Shown here one piece after another: positions 35,813 to 43,979 of a stretch of DNA of 64,000 nucleotides. The stretch is taken from contig JAFKFK010000008.1 in NCBI GenBank assembly GCA_017307275.1, forward strand, positions 310,001 to 374,000, read 5' to 3'. Source of the DNA: Alphaproteobacteria bacterium. GTDB taxonomy: Bacteria; Pseudomonadota; Alphaproteobacteria; Reyranellales; Reyranellaceae. Numbering within the stretch: the first letter of the stretch is position 1; the number at the start of each line of letters is the position of its first letter. The notes under the pieces were generated by a model, which did not search any database, was not told the DNA's origin, and was given only the letters and a program-made list of their open reading frames with translations. Made by a program: the position numbers and the translations under genes.

Positions 35813-36805
35813 TCAGCCGGTGGCGTTCATCTCGATTGCGACCTTGCCGACCACCTTGCGGTCGATCAGGGCACGGAAAGCATCGGCTGCGCACTCCATC
35901 GGGAAACGATGCGAGATGTGCGGCCGCATCACGCCCAGGCCTGCCAGTCGCGGCAACTCTTCGACATAGTCGCGGCCGAGTTCCGGCGAGTGACGCAGGA
36001 TCGTCTCGCCGGCCCGCACGCCCAGCACCGTCAGGCCCTTGATCAGGATGTGGTTGGACATGAGCTTGCTCGGCCCACCCGAGGTGAAGCCTACCACCAG
36101 CAACCGCGCACCGTAGGCGGCGGCCCGCACGGACTTCTCCAGCACCTCGCCGCCAACCGGATCGTAGACCACGTCGACGCCTCGGCCCTCGGTCAGGCGC
36201 TTGGCCGCCGCGACGAAATCGTCGGTGCGATAGTTCACGACATGGTCGGCACCGTTCTGGCGCACGACGGCCAGCCGGGCATCGTCGCTGCCGGTGGCGA
36301 TCACCGTGGCGCCAAGGTGCTTGCCGAGCTGAACCGCCGCCAGGCCGACGCCGCCCGAGGCACCGTGAACCAGCAGCACTTCGCCTTTCTTGAGCTGGGC
36401 GCGATGAACCAGCGAATGGAAGGCGGTCTGGGCGGCGACCCTGAAGCCCGCGCCTTCCGCGTAGGACCAGTCGGCCGGCAGACGCAGGAGCTGGCCTTTG
36501 GCCGGCACGCGGACATACTCGGCAAAAGCGCCCGGGCGAACGCCGAAGATCACCCGGTCCTCGGGCTTCCAGCCCGTCACGTCCGCGCCGACGGTGTGGA
36601 TCGTGCCTGCCCCTTCCATGCCCGGCACGAACGGCAGTTCCGGCTTGTGCTGGTAGCCGCCGGACACCATCAGGACGTCGGGAAAGTTGACCGAGGCTGC
36701 GCCGACCCGGATCACGATATCGCCCGGCCCCGCTTCGGGGATCGGGCGCTCTTCGATATGAAGGACCGAGGGATCGCCGAGGCGATCGCAGACGACCGCC
36801 CGCAT
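35813..36805 (-). CDS. NADPH:quinone oxidoreductase, zinc-independent MDR family
   Basis: A 330-residue medium-chain reductase of the quinone reductase type. It has the GroES-like N-terminal half with GMEGAGTIHTVG, and the NADPH-binding Rossmann motif GASGGVGLAAVQ near residue 150. Zn ligands of alcohol dehydrogenases are absent. It likely reduces quinones or enones in the cytoplasm. It lies 4 bases downstream of the carbamoyltransferase gene, so the two may share a transcript. Confidence 0.92.
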   Translation of the reverse strand: MRAVVCDRLGDPSVLHIEERPIPEAGPGDIVIRVGAASVNFPDVLMVSGGYQHKPELPFVPGMEGAGTIHTVGADVTGWKPEDRVIFGVRPGAFAEYVRVPAKGQLLRLPADWSYAEGAGFRVAAQTAFHSLVHRAQLKKGEVLLVHGASGGVGLAAVQLGKHLGATVIATGSDDARLAVVRQNGADHVVNYRTDDFVAAAKRLTEGRGVDVVYDPVGGEVLEKSVRAAAYGARLLVVGFTSGGPSKLMSNHILIKGLTVLGVRAGETILRHSPELGRDYVEELPRLAGLGVMRPHISHRFPMECAADAFRALIDRKVVGKVAIEMNATG

Positions 36806-36809
36806 CCGG

Positions 36810-38645
36810 CTAATCGAGCTCGAAGGCGTTCTTGTAGTCGAGCTTCAGCGCCGGATCCTGGTCTTCCTTCTTGAGGAAGCAGTTGCCGACCACGAGCACT
36901 TCGATCTCGCTGCCCATGAAGCAGCGGAACGCGTCTTCGGGCGTGCAGACGATCGGCTCGCCACGGACGTTGAACGAGGTGTTCACCAGGACCGAGCTTC
37001 CCGTCTTGGCCTTGAAGGCTTCGAGGAGTTTGTGGAAGTCCGGATTGGTTTCCTCGTGCACGGTCTGGATGCGCGCGGAGTAGTCGACGTGGGTGACGGC
37101 CGGAATGTCGGACCGCGGCACATTCAGCTTGTCGATGCCGAACAGCGCTTCTTCCTCGGCCGTCATGGCGCGGCGACGGCCTTCGTTCACCGGCGCGACC
37201 ATCAGCATGTAAGGGCTCTCGGTCTTGATATCGAAATACTTCGACGCATCCTCGCTCAGCACCGCCGGCGCGAAGGGACGGAACGATTCGCGATACTTGA
37301 CCTTGAGATTGAGCGTCTTCTGCATCGAGGGCGAACGCGCATCGCCCAGAATCGAGCGCGCGCCGAGTGAGCGCGGGCCGAATTCCATGCGGCCCTGCAT
37401 CCAGCCCACCGCCTTGGCATCGGCCAGAGCCTGCGCGGTCTGGTCGATCATCTCAGCGTGCGTAAGACGGGTGAACTTGGCGCCCGCCGCCGTGAGGCGC
37501 TCGGCGATCTCGTCGTCCTTGAACTCGGGGCCGAGATAGGAGCCCGCCATGCTGTCCATGTGGCCATTGAGCTTGCGCGCCTGGCCGAGGAACCCGTGAT
37601 AGGCGGCGTAGGCTGCGCCGACCGCGCCGCCGGCGTCGCCGGCCGCGGGCTGCACCCAGATGCCGTCGAAAATGTTCTCGCGCAGCAGCTTGCCGTTGGC
37701 GACGCAGTTCAGCGCCACACCACCGGCGAGGCAGATGTTCTTGGCGCCGGTTTCCTTCTTCACCGACTTGCCGAGTCGGATCACGATCTCCTCGGTGACG
37801 GCCTGCACCGACGCCGCGAGGTCCATGTGATGCTGCGTGAGCTGCTGCTCGGGTGTGCGCGCCTTGCCGCCGAACAGCGCGCCGAACTTGTCGTTCGTCA
37901 TGCGGAGGCCGGTGCAATAGTCGAAATACTGCTGATCCAGACGGAACGAGCCGTCTTCCTTGAGGTCGACGATCTTGTCGAGGATCAGGTTCTTGAACTT
38001 GGGTTCGCCATAGGGCGCAAGGCCCATGACCTTGTACTCACCCGAGTTGACCTTGAAGCCCGTGTAATAGGTGAAGGCCGAGTAGAGCAGGCCGAGCGAG
38101 TGCGGGAAGTGGATCTCGCGCAGCATCTCGAGCTTGTTGCCCTGGCCCCAGGCCAGCGATGTCGTGGCCCATTCGCCGACGCCGTCCATGCACAGCACGG
38201 CGGCTTCTTCGTAGGGAGACGGGAAGAAGGCTGACGCGGCATGGCTCTGGTGATGCTCGCCGAACAGCAGGCGCTTCTGCCAATCGAAGTCCGGCTCCCA
38301 GTGCTTCATCTCATCGCGCAGCAGCGTCTTCTGGAAGAGCTTTTCCTTCAGCCACAACGGCATAGCCATGCGGAAGGACGTGAAGCCGCGCGGCGCATAG
38401 GCGAGGTAGGTTTCGAGCAGCCGCTCGAACTTCAGGAAAGGCTTGTCGTAGAAGGCGACATAGTCGACGTCCGGCATCTTGATGCCGGCGCGGTCCAGGC
38501 AGAACTGGACCGCATTCTGCGGGAAGCCCGCATCGTGTTTCTTACGGGTGAAGCGCTCCTCCTGCGCAGCGCTCACCAAATGGCCGTCCTCTATGAGCGC
38601 CGCAGCGCTGTCGTGATAGAAGGCCGAGATGCCGAGCACCCGCAT
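36810..38645 (-). CDS. NodU/TobZ-type carbamoyltransferase
   Basis: Transfers a carbamoyl group from carbamoyl phosphate, through carbamoyl-AMP, to a hydroxyl of an acceptor. The 611 residues fit the family: N-terminal Kae1-like part (GISAFYHDSAAAL; HHQSH at 131-135 for metal) and a C-terminal part with GRMEFGPRSLGARS. No nodulation or antibiotic genes lie near. Instead it follows a DUF5989 microprotein and an SxtJ-family membrane protein on the same strand, a recurrent set whose acceptor may be an envelope glycan (inference). Confidence 0.94.
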   Translation of the reverse strand: MRVLGISAFYHDSAAALIEDGHLVSAAQEERFTRKKHDAGFPQNAVQFCLDRAGIKMPDVDYVAFYDKPFLKFERLLETYLAYAPRGFTSFRMAMPLWLKEKLFQKTLLRDEMKHWEPDFDWQKRLLFGEHHQSHAASAFFPSPYEEAAVLCMDGVGEWATTSLAWGQGNKLEMLREIHFPHSLGLLYSAFTYYTGFKVNSGEYKVMGLAPYGEPKFKNLILDKIVDLKEDGSFRLDQQYFDYCTGLRMTNDKFGALFGGKARTPEQQLTQHHMDLAASVQAVTEEIVIRLGKSVKKETGAKNICLAGGVALNCVANGKLLRENIFDGIWVQPAAGDAGGAVGAAYAAYHGFLGQARKLNGHMDSMAGSYLGPEFKDDEIAERLTAAGAKFTRLTHAEMIDQTAQALADAKAVGWMQGRMEFGPRSLGARSILGDARSPSMQKTLNLKVKYRESFRPFAPAVLSEDASKYFDIKTESPYMLMVAPVNEGRRRAMTAEEEALFGIDKLNVPRSDIPAVTHVDYSARIQTVHEETNPDFHKLLEAFKAKTGSSVLVNTSFNVRGEPIVCTPEDAFRCFMGSEIEVLVVGNCFLKKEDQDPALKLDYKNAFELD

Positions 38646-38663
38646 GGAACTGGTCCTACCCGA

Positions 38664-38816
38664 TTAGAAGAGCGTGTAGATGAATGGCGCGATCGCCGAC
38701 CCCTTGGTCAGTACGATCAGGCCGCCGAAGATTACCATCATGATGAGGATCGGCAGCAGCCAGAATTTCTTGCGCTCTCTCATGAACGCCCAAAGTTCGA
38801 CAATGATTGAGCCCAT
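38664..38816 (-). CDS. DUF5989-like 50-residue membrane protein
   Basis: A small gene read from ATG 38816 to TAA 38664. The product opens MGSIIVELWAFMRERKKFW, has one helix at about residues 19-37 and ends in SAIAPFIYTLF. That ending and the WxFMRERKKFW start are what I recall of DUF5989, a family found next to carbamoyltransferase genes. AAAGGA lies about 9 bases upstream. It is 18 bases after the SxtJ gene and 18 bases before the carbamoyltransferase gene. Confidence 0.82.
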   Translation of the reverse strand: MGSIIVELWAFMRERKKFWLLPILIMMVIFGGLIVLTKGSAIAPFIYTLF

Positions 38817-38834
38817 GGCTCGGTCCTTTCGCGA

Positions 38835-39266
38835 TCAGAACTGGTTGCGCATGGATTGCGGCGGCGGGCCCGGCGGGCTGCGCTCGATCCAGTAGGTCTT
38901 GGCGTTTCGGTCCAGCTTGAGCCGAAGGAAATCCTTGCCGAAGGCTCGCATCAGCAAACCGATCGGCATGATCGTCACGAAGAACAGCAGGCCGAGGACG
39001 AGCGGATTCATCACCTTGTAAAGGAGAAGTCCGAACTTCAGCCAAAGCCGGTTCAGCGGGTTTAGGATTTTGGGTACGGTGAGCGCGACGACAAGGAACG
39101 CTACCGCAACCGGTAGCGTCCAGTGCCACGCCCAGCTGTGGTGCCACAGCGAGAAGGCCGTGAGGATGCCGAAAAATCCGGCAAAGACGAGACCAAAGCC
39201 GCGATCGGAGCCCGCCTGGACGTGCTCCTCTCGCGAAAAGTCTTCATGAAGCTGGCTGGTCGCCAT
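38835..39266 (-). CDS. SxtJ-family membrane protein
   Basis: A 143-residue protein with helices at about 23-41, 48-66 and 85-108 and a Pro-rich cytoplasmic tail ending PPPQSMRNQF. The family is named for a gene in the cyanobacterial saxitoxin cluster, where it also neighbours a carbamoyltransferase. It is first in the three-gene set. Its role is unknown; a membrane anchor for the carbamoyltransferase would fit the architecture but is not shown. Confidence 0.82.
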   Translation of the reverse strand: MATSQLHEDFSREEHVQAGSDRGFGLVFAGFFGILTAFSLWHHSWAWHWTLPVAVAFLVVALTVPKILNPLNRLWLKFGLLLYKVMNPLVLGLLFFVTIMPIGLLMRAFGKDFLRLKLDRNAKTYWIERSPPGPPPQSMRNQF

Positions 39267-39317
39267 TTTCTTAACGTCGCGGTTCCGTTAGGGGGCTCTT
39301 AACTCCCTGATCCCAAA

Positions 39318-39334
39318 CGCCAAGTCAATTGGCG
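39318..39334 (-). terminator. Possible weak terminator after the TetR gene
   Basis: A 6-base inverted repeat (CGCCAA/TTGGCG) with a 5-base loop, 14 bases after the TetR stop. On the minus strand only TTT follows, so it is weak. Confidence 0.35.
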
Positions 39335-39347
39335 ACCTCGTGAGCGG

Positions 39348-40022
39348 TTATTCCGCCGCGGCGGCCACGGCCTGGTTGTAGCCCAGGAGGGCCGACAGGG
39401 TCCGGCGCCAGACGGCCGTGGCGCGCTCGAAGCTGAGCCCGTCCCGGCGGCGGAGCACGATCCAGGCGTCCAGCGACAGGGCCGCACCGATCGCGTCGGC
39501 CAGCTCCTCGCGGGCCTGCTCGTCCAGAGCCTCGAATTCCGGCGCAAAAGCCTGGAAAGTGGCCGTCCGAAGCTCGCGCTTGGAGGCCAGGCCGCGCTCG
39601 ATCAGAGCCGGATGGCCAACGAACTGGCCGGCGGCAACCCGCAGCGGGACGATCTTGTCGAACAACTCGGCGAAGTTCTGGACCATCGAGTCGATGCGAA
39701 TGGCCAGCGGCTCGTTGGCCGCCGTCGCCGTCGGGGTCGCCACATCCTTACGGATGGCGTCCATGACAGTTACGAAAAGTGACTCTACGTCGCCGAAATG
39801 CTGGAACACCGAACGCACCGAGACGTCCGCGCGCTTGGCAACCGCGACCACGGTGGGGGCAGTGCTGGTTTCGGCGATCATCGCCTTCGCCGCCTCAATG
39901 ACCTTGCGACGGGTTTCGGCCGCACGCCGATTGCGCCCATCGGTACGGCCAGCCGTCCCGCTCATATCCGCCGCCGTCGTTGCCACTGCGTTGCCGCGCG
40001 GCATCACCGCTGCTTCGCTCAT
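39348..40022 (-). CDS. TetR/AcrR-family regulator
   Basis: A 224-residue DNA-binding repressor. The helix-turn-helix lies at about residues 55-83 (TVVAVAKRADVSVRSVFQHF), followed by an all-helical ligand domain. ATG 40022 has AGGAAAGAG upstream; the frame is open 46 codons further but without homology-like content. The first 33 residues form an Ala/Gly-rich, probably flexible leader. It is divergent from a HAD hydrolase gene, and either that unit or the SxtJ set could be its target. Confidence 0.9.
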   Translation of the reverse strand: MSEAAVMPRGNAVATTAADMSGTAGRTDGRNRRAAETRRKVIEAAKAMIAETSTAPTVVAVAKRADVSVRSVFQHFGDVESLFVTVMDAIRKDVATPTATAANEPLAIRIDSMVQNFAELFDKIVPLRVAAGQFVGHPALIERGLASKRELRTATFQAFAPEFEALDEQAREELADAIGAALSLDAWIVLRRRDGLSFERATAVWRRTLSALLGYNQAVAAAAE

Positions 40023-40141
40023 GTGCTCTTTCCTATCCGAAGTTAGAGGCCAACGATGGTCAACGACCAGCCCGTCGCCTATGGAGGGCGTGAGATAAGG
40101 GCCGAGTAAGGCAGGAACAAGGTAAACTCCGTCGCACCACC

Positions 40142-40807
40142 ATGAATACGAGCCATGCAAAAACCCCGCTCGCCGTCCTTTGGGACTTCGGCGGCGTGAT
40201 TCTCTCCAGCCCGTTCGAAGCGTTTAATCGTTATGAATCAGAGGCTGGCCTTCCCAAAGATTTCATTCGCGGCCTGAATGCGCGCAATCCGGACACGAAT
40301 GCGTGGGCAAAGATGGAACGAAGCGAAGTTTCCCTCGACGGTTTTGTCGCACTCTTCGAGGAGGAAGCGCGCGAGCAAGGACGCAAAGTCGACGGCTGGA
40401 AAATATTGCAGGCACTGAGCGGCGACATTCGGCCGCAGATGGTCGAAGCCCTGCGCCGCTGCAAGGCAGCCTTTCGCGTCGCGTGCATCACCAACAACAT
40501 GAAGTCTGGCGAAGGCCCCGGCATGGCGCGCAGCCCGGAGAAGGTGAAAGCCGTCGCCGAGATCATGACTCTGTTCGAGCATGTCGTTGAATCGAGCAAA
40601 CTCGGCCTGCGCAAACCGGATCCCAAGATCTACCAACATGCCTGCGAGCTGCTGGGCGTACCGCCGGAGCGGTGCATCTATCTCGACGACCTCGGCATCA
40701 ACCTGAAGCCGGCGCGCGCGATGGGCATGCGTACCATCAAGGTGGGAGACCCCGACGTCGCGATCGACGAACTGCAGGCAATGGTGGGCATTCCCCTGCG
40801 GGGCTGA
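40142..40807 (+). CDS. HAD-IA family hydrolase
   Basis: A 221-residue haloacid-dehalogenase-like hydrolase of the epoxide-hydrolase N-domain type. Motif I is WDFGGVI with the nucleophile Asp, motif II is in ITNNMKS, motif III is RKPDPKIYQ and motif IV is YLDDLGINL. The cap is inserted after motif I. The substrate, probably a small phosphoester, is unknown. Its stop shares a base with the recX start (TGATG). Confidence 0.92.
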   Translation: MNTSHAKTPLAVLWDFGGVILSSPFEAFNRYESEAGLPKDFIRGLNARNPDTNAWAKMERSEVSLDGFVALFEEEAREQGRKVDGWKILQALSGDIRPQMVEALRRCKAAFRVACITNNMKSGEGPGMARSPEKVKAVAEIMTLFEHVVESSKLGLRKPDPKIYQHACELLGVPPERCIYLDDLGINLKPARAMGMRTIKVGDPDVAIDELQAMVGIPLRG

Positions 40808-41376
40808 TGGACGTGAAGCGCATCGCGCGCCCGATCACTGCCAAGTACCTGCAGAACGCAGCAGCGTTCTATCTCGAACGATATGCCAGTTCGGCAGAGG
40901 GGCTGCGGCGCGTCCTGCGCCGCCGGGTGCGCAAGGCGGAGATGCTGGACGCGCCGGTCATGGACAATGTCGAACAGGCAATCGAAGCCATCGTGCAGAA
41001 ATTCGTCACGGCGGGCCTGCTCGACGACAAGGCCTTCGCCCAGACCAAGGCGCGCTCCCTTCATCGTCGCGGCGCGTCGAACCGTCTGACGCGCCAGCGC
41101 CTGCAAGCGGCCGGAATCGATCAGGATACGGTCGACAGCGCCATGATCTCGCTCGACGACGAGCTTGGCTCCAATCCCCAGAGTCGCGAACTGAGAGCGG
41201 CCGCGGCTTTCGCGCGGCGACGGAGGATTGGGCCCTACCGCGCAAAGGATCGGGAGGCCAATCGCCTACGTGACCTGGCGGCGCTGGCCCGCGCAGGCTT
41301 CGCCTACGACCTCGCGCGCAAAGTAATCGACGCGACCGATCTCGACATGCTGTCCGCCACGCTGGACGAAGCTTGA
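40807..41376 (+). CDS. recX: Regulatory protein RecX
   Basis: Inhibits RecA filaments. The 189-residue product has the RecX helical repeats: YLERYASSAEGLRRVL and the following RRRVRKAEM, then LLDDKAFAQTKARSLHRRG. It begins inside the HAD stop codon, so translation is coupled to HAD rather than to recA, which is not in the window. Identification rests on the tandem three-helix pattern and length. Confidence 0.85.
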   Translation: MDVKRIARPITAKYLQNAAAFYLERYASSAEGLRRVLRRRVRKAEMLDAPVMDNVEQAIEAIVQKFVTAGLLDDKAFAQTKARSLHRRGASNRLTRQRLQAAGIDQDTVDSAMISLDDELGSNPQSRELRAAAAFARRRRIGPYRAKDREANRLRDLAALARAGFAYDLARKVIDATDLDMLSATLDEA

Positions 41377-41409
41377 GCGGCCCGCCATCCTTTCCAAGGA
41401 GAACCCCCC

Positions 41410-41760
41410 ATGACCGTCACGATCTGGCACAATCCACGCTGCAGCAAGTCCCGGCAGACGCTCGATCTTCTCCGCAGCAAAGGCGTCGAACCGAAGGTGC
41501 GTGAATACCTCAAGGAACCGCCGAGCAAAGCCGAGGTCGAAAAGCTTGTCGATCTTGTGGGGGGCGCCCCTGCCGAACTGATTCGCGATGGCGAAGCGGA
41601 GTTCAAGTCGCTCAAGCTCGACAAGGCGAAGCTCGGCAAAGCCGAGGTTGCCAAGGCGATCGCAGCCCACCCGATCCTGCTGCAGCGCCCGATCGTGGTG
41701 TCGGGATCGCGCGCGGCGATTGGTCGGCCGCCGGAATCCGTTCTCGCACTCCTGAAATGA
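41410..41760 (+). CDS. arsC: Glutaredoxin-coupled arsenate reductase family (ArsC)
   Basis: A 116-residue ArsC-fold protein with NPRCSKSR at the N-terminus; Cys11 is the expected redox residue. The Arg set of the family is present in LQRPIVVSGSRAAIGRP. Such proteins reduce arsenate with glutaredoxin, but YfgD-like homologues have other roles. No arsB or arsR is near. AAGGAG stands upstream of ATG. It precedes the cyclase fusion by 4 bases. Confidence 0.88.
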   Translation: MTVTIWHNPRCSKSRQTLDLLRSKGVEPKVREYLKEPPSKAEVEKLVDLVGGAPAELIRDGEAEFKSLKLDKAKLGKAEVAKAIAAHPILLQRPIVVSGSRAAIGRPPESVLALLK

Positions 41761-41764
41761 CACC

Positions 41765-43432
41765 ATGATTGGACGGATACGCCTCTGGTCGGGCTACGTC
41801 CTCTTCTTCTATGTCATTACGCATCTTCTCAATCATGCCCTCGGGCTGATCTCGCTGCGCGTCCTCGAATCAGGCCGACACTGGTTCGTCTTCATCTGGC
41901 ACAACCCCATAGGCCAGACCGTTCTCTATGGCGCGCTGTTCACTCACTTCTTTCTCGCACTGTGGTCGCTCTACCGACGTCGCGCGCTCAAGCTCTCGCA
42001 TTGGGAATGGCTGCAGTGGAGCCTCGGCATCCTGATCGTGCCGCTGGGCATGATCCATGTCGTCGGCACGCGACTGGCCCATGAGTTCTACGGCGTCGAG
42101 CCCGGCTATCCCTGGGTACTGGCCTCCATGCTTGTCGGCGGATGGGAAAGCATCGCCCGGCAGTTCTCGCTGCCGCTGGTGGTGTGGGTACATGCCTGCA
42201 TCGGCCTGCACTTCGCCTGGCGCCTGAAGCCCTGGTATCGCGACGCGCTGCCCTATCTCTATGCGGGCGCCCTCCTGGTGCCAGTGGCAGGCATCGCCGG
42301 CGCCGCCATCGCCTTGCGCGATGTCGCCGATCTTGCTCAACGACCGGGCTTCCTCGACAGCCTGTTCGACCGCGTTCGTGCGCCGACACGAGAGCAGGTC
42401 GCGAACCTCTACATGATCTCCTACACCCTGCAGAGCGTAGCGCTGGCACTGCTGGTGGCAATGTTCGCCGCGCGGCCGTTGCGCGACCTCTGGGAACGGC
42501 GCGCCGGCGTGGTCCGCCTCGACTACGGTGAACGACGCAGCGTGACGCAGCCGGCCGGCTTCACGATCCTGGAGATCAGTCGTCTCGCTGGCATTCCGCA
42601 TGCGGCCGTATGTGGTGGCCGCGGGCGCTGCTCGACCTGCCGTGTCCGCGTCGGCGGCGTCGATCGTGACAAGCTGCCACCGGCCGAGCCCGAAGAAGCG
42701 AAGGTACTGGCACGAGTCGGAGCGCCTCCCAACGTGCGCCTCGCCTGCCAGGTCAGGCCGCCGCCAGGCCACTACAGTGTCACGCCACTCCTGCCTGCCT
42801 CCGCAGGCCCGGTCGAAGCTTACCGCCGCCAGCCGCAAGCCCATGGCGGCGAGCAGTACATCGCCATCCTCTTCGCCGACATCAGGGGCTTCACCTCGAT
42901 CTCCGAGGGCAAGCTGCCTTACGATGTTGTCTTCCTGCTCAATCGCTATTTCCGCGCCACCGGCCAGGCAATCGAGGCCGCAGGCGGACGACTCGACAAG
43001 TTCATTGGCGACGGCGTGATGGCGCTCTTCGGCTTGAATCGCACGCCCGAAATCGCCTGCCGGCAGGCGCTCGAAGCGGCCCGGCGCATGTCGGACGCGC
43101 TGACCGATCTCAACGAGGCTCTCTCGGGTGATCTCGACCAGCCATTGCGCATCGGCATCGGCCTGCATGCCGGCCCCGCCATCGTCGGCGAGATGGGTTA
43201 CGAACGCGCCGCCCAGATCACCGCCATCGGCGACACGGTCAATACGGCGAGCCGGCTGGAAACGCTCACCAAGGAATTCAGCGTCGAACTGGTCGTCTCG
43301 CAGGAACTGCTGGACCGCGCCGGCATCGACCTCGGCGACGCCGCTCGCCACAATGTCGAAATCCGTGGCCGCCAGGGACGTCTGGCCGTGCGCGCCGTCA
43401 CGCGGGCAAGCGATCTCACGCCAATGTCATAA
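41765..43432 (+). CDS. Six-helix membrane anchor / 2Fe-2S ferredoxin / class III adenylate cyclase fusion
   Basis: A 555-residue redox-signalling protein. Residues 1-240 hold six helices rich in His (H20, H24, H61, H98, H106, H143, H149), resembling the diheme anchor of succinate dehydrogenase. Residues 250-345 are a plant-type ferredoxin domain with C283, C289, C292 and C328. Residues 362-545 form a class III cyclase with metal Asp in FADIRGF and GDGVMALFG and transition-state residues in DTVNTASR. The arrangement recalls redox- and quinone-responsive CyaC of Sinorhizobium. It probably makes cAMP in answer to respiratory-chain redox state. Confidence 0.9.
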   Translation: MIGRIRLWSGYVLFFYVITHLLNHALGLISLRVLESGRHWFVFIWHNPIGQTVLYGALFTHFFLALWSLYRRRALKLSHWEWLQWSLGILIVPLGMIHVVGTRLAHEFYGVEPGYPWVLASMLVGGWESIARQFSLPLVVWVHACIGLHFAWRLKPWYRDALPYLYAGALLVPVAGIAGAAIALRDVADLAQRPGFLDSLFDRVRAPTREQVANLYMISYTLQSVALALLVAMFAARPLRDLWERRAGVVRLDYGERRSVTQPAGFTILEISRLAGIPHAAVCGGRGRCSTCRVRVGGVDRDKLPPAEPEEAKVLARVGAPPNVRLACQVRPPPGHYSVTPLLPASAGPVEAYRRQPQAHGGEQYIAILFADIRGFTSISEGKLPYDVVFLLNRYFRATGQAIEAAGGRLDKFIGDGVMALFGLNRTPEIACRQALEAARRMSDALTDLNEALSGDLDQPLRIGIGLHAGPAIVGEMGYERAAQITAIGDTVNTASRLETLTKEFSVELVVSQELLDRAGIDLGDAARHNVEIRGRQGRLAVRAVTRASDLTPMS

Positions 43433-43492
43433 GATTTTCGTTGCCCACCAAGCGGCAGTGACAAGAATCGCAATCGTCTTCAGGAGGTAATA

Positions 43493-43975
43493 ATGCGCTC
43501 CATTCTCGTTGCGGCCATGACGTCGGTAGCGATTGCTGCGTCGGTGCCTGCCCTCGCCGCCGGCGGTGGCGGCAGCACGGAGCAACCGCAGGCCAAGCCC
43601 GTCGACGCCAACTACACGCGCGCCAAGGCGATGATCGAAGCCAAGGACTACAAGGGTGCGGTTCCGTTGCTGCAGCAGGTCGTGGCCAAGGATCCCAAGA
43701 ACGCCGACGCCTATAACCTCATGGGCTTTGCCACGCGCAAGTCGGGCGATGCCGCGGGATCGCTGCAATACTATCAGCAGGCGCTCGCCATCGACCCCCG
43801 TCACATCGGCGCCTACGAATATCTCGGCGAAGCCTATCTGATGATGGGCCGGCTGCCCGAGGCCGAACAGCAACTGGCGCGCCTCGATTCGCTCTGCACC
43901 TTCGGCTGCACCGAGTATCGCATGCTCAAGGCCGCGATCGCCGACTTCAAGGCAGGCAAGCGTCCGACGAACTAA
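43493..43975 (+). CDS. Secreted TPR-repeat protein
   Basis: A 160-residue protein with signal peptide (1-22, LAA) and about three TPR units between residues 40 and 140 (YNLMGFATRKSGDAAGSLQYY, AYEYLGEAYLMMGRLPEAEQQL). A CTFGC pair near the end might form a disulfide. AGGAGG lies seven bases before the start. It follows the cyclase by 60 bases and is convergent with the USP gene. Likely a periplasmic protein-protein adaptor. Confidence 0.85.
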   Translation: MRSILVAAMTSVAIAASVPALAAGGGGSTEQPQAKPVDANYTRAKAMIEAKDYKGAVPLLQQVVAKDPKNADAYNLMGFATRKSGDAAGSLQYYQQALAIDPRHIGAYEYLGEAYLMMGRLPEAEQQLARLDSLCTFGCTEYRMLKAAIADFKAGKRPTN

Positions 43976-43979
43976 GGCT

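Noticed and set aside
41870..43351. A 493-codon open frame on the minus strand
   Set aside because: Antisense to the cyclase fusion, whose domains are intact; no family signature in the antisense product.
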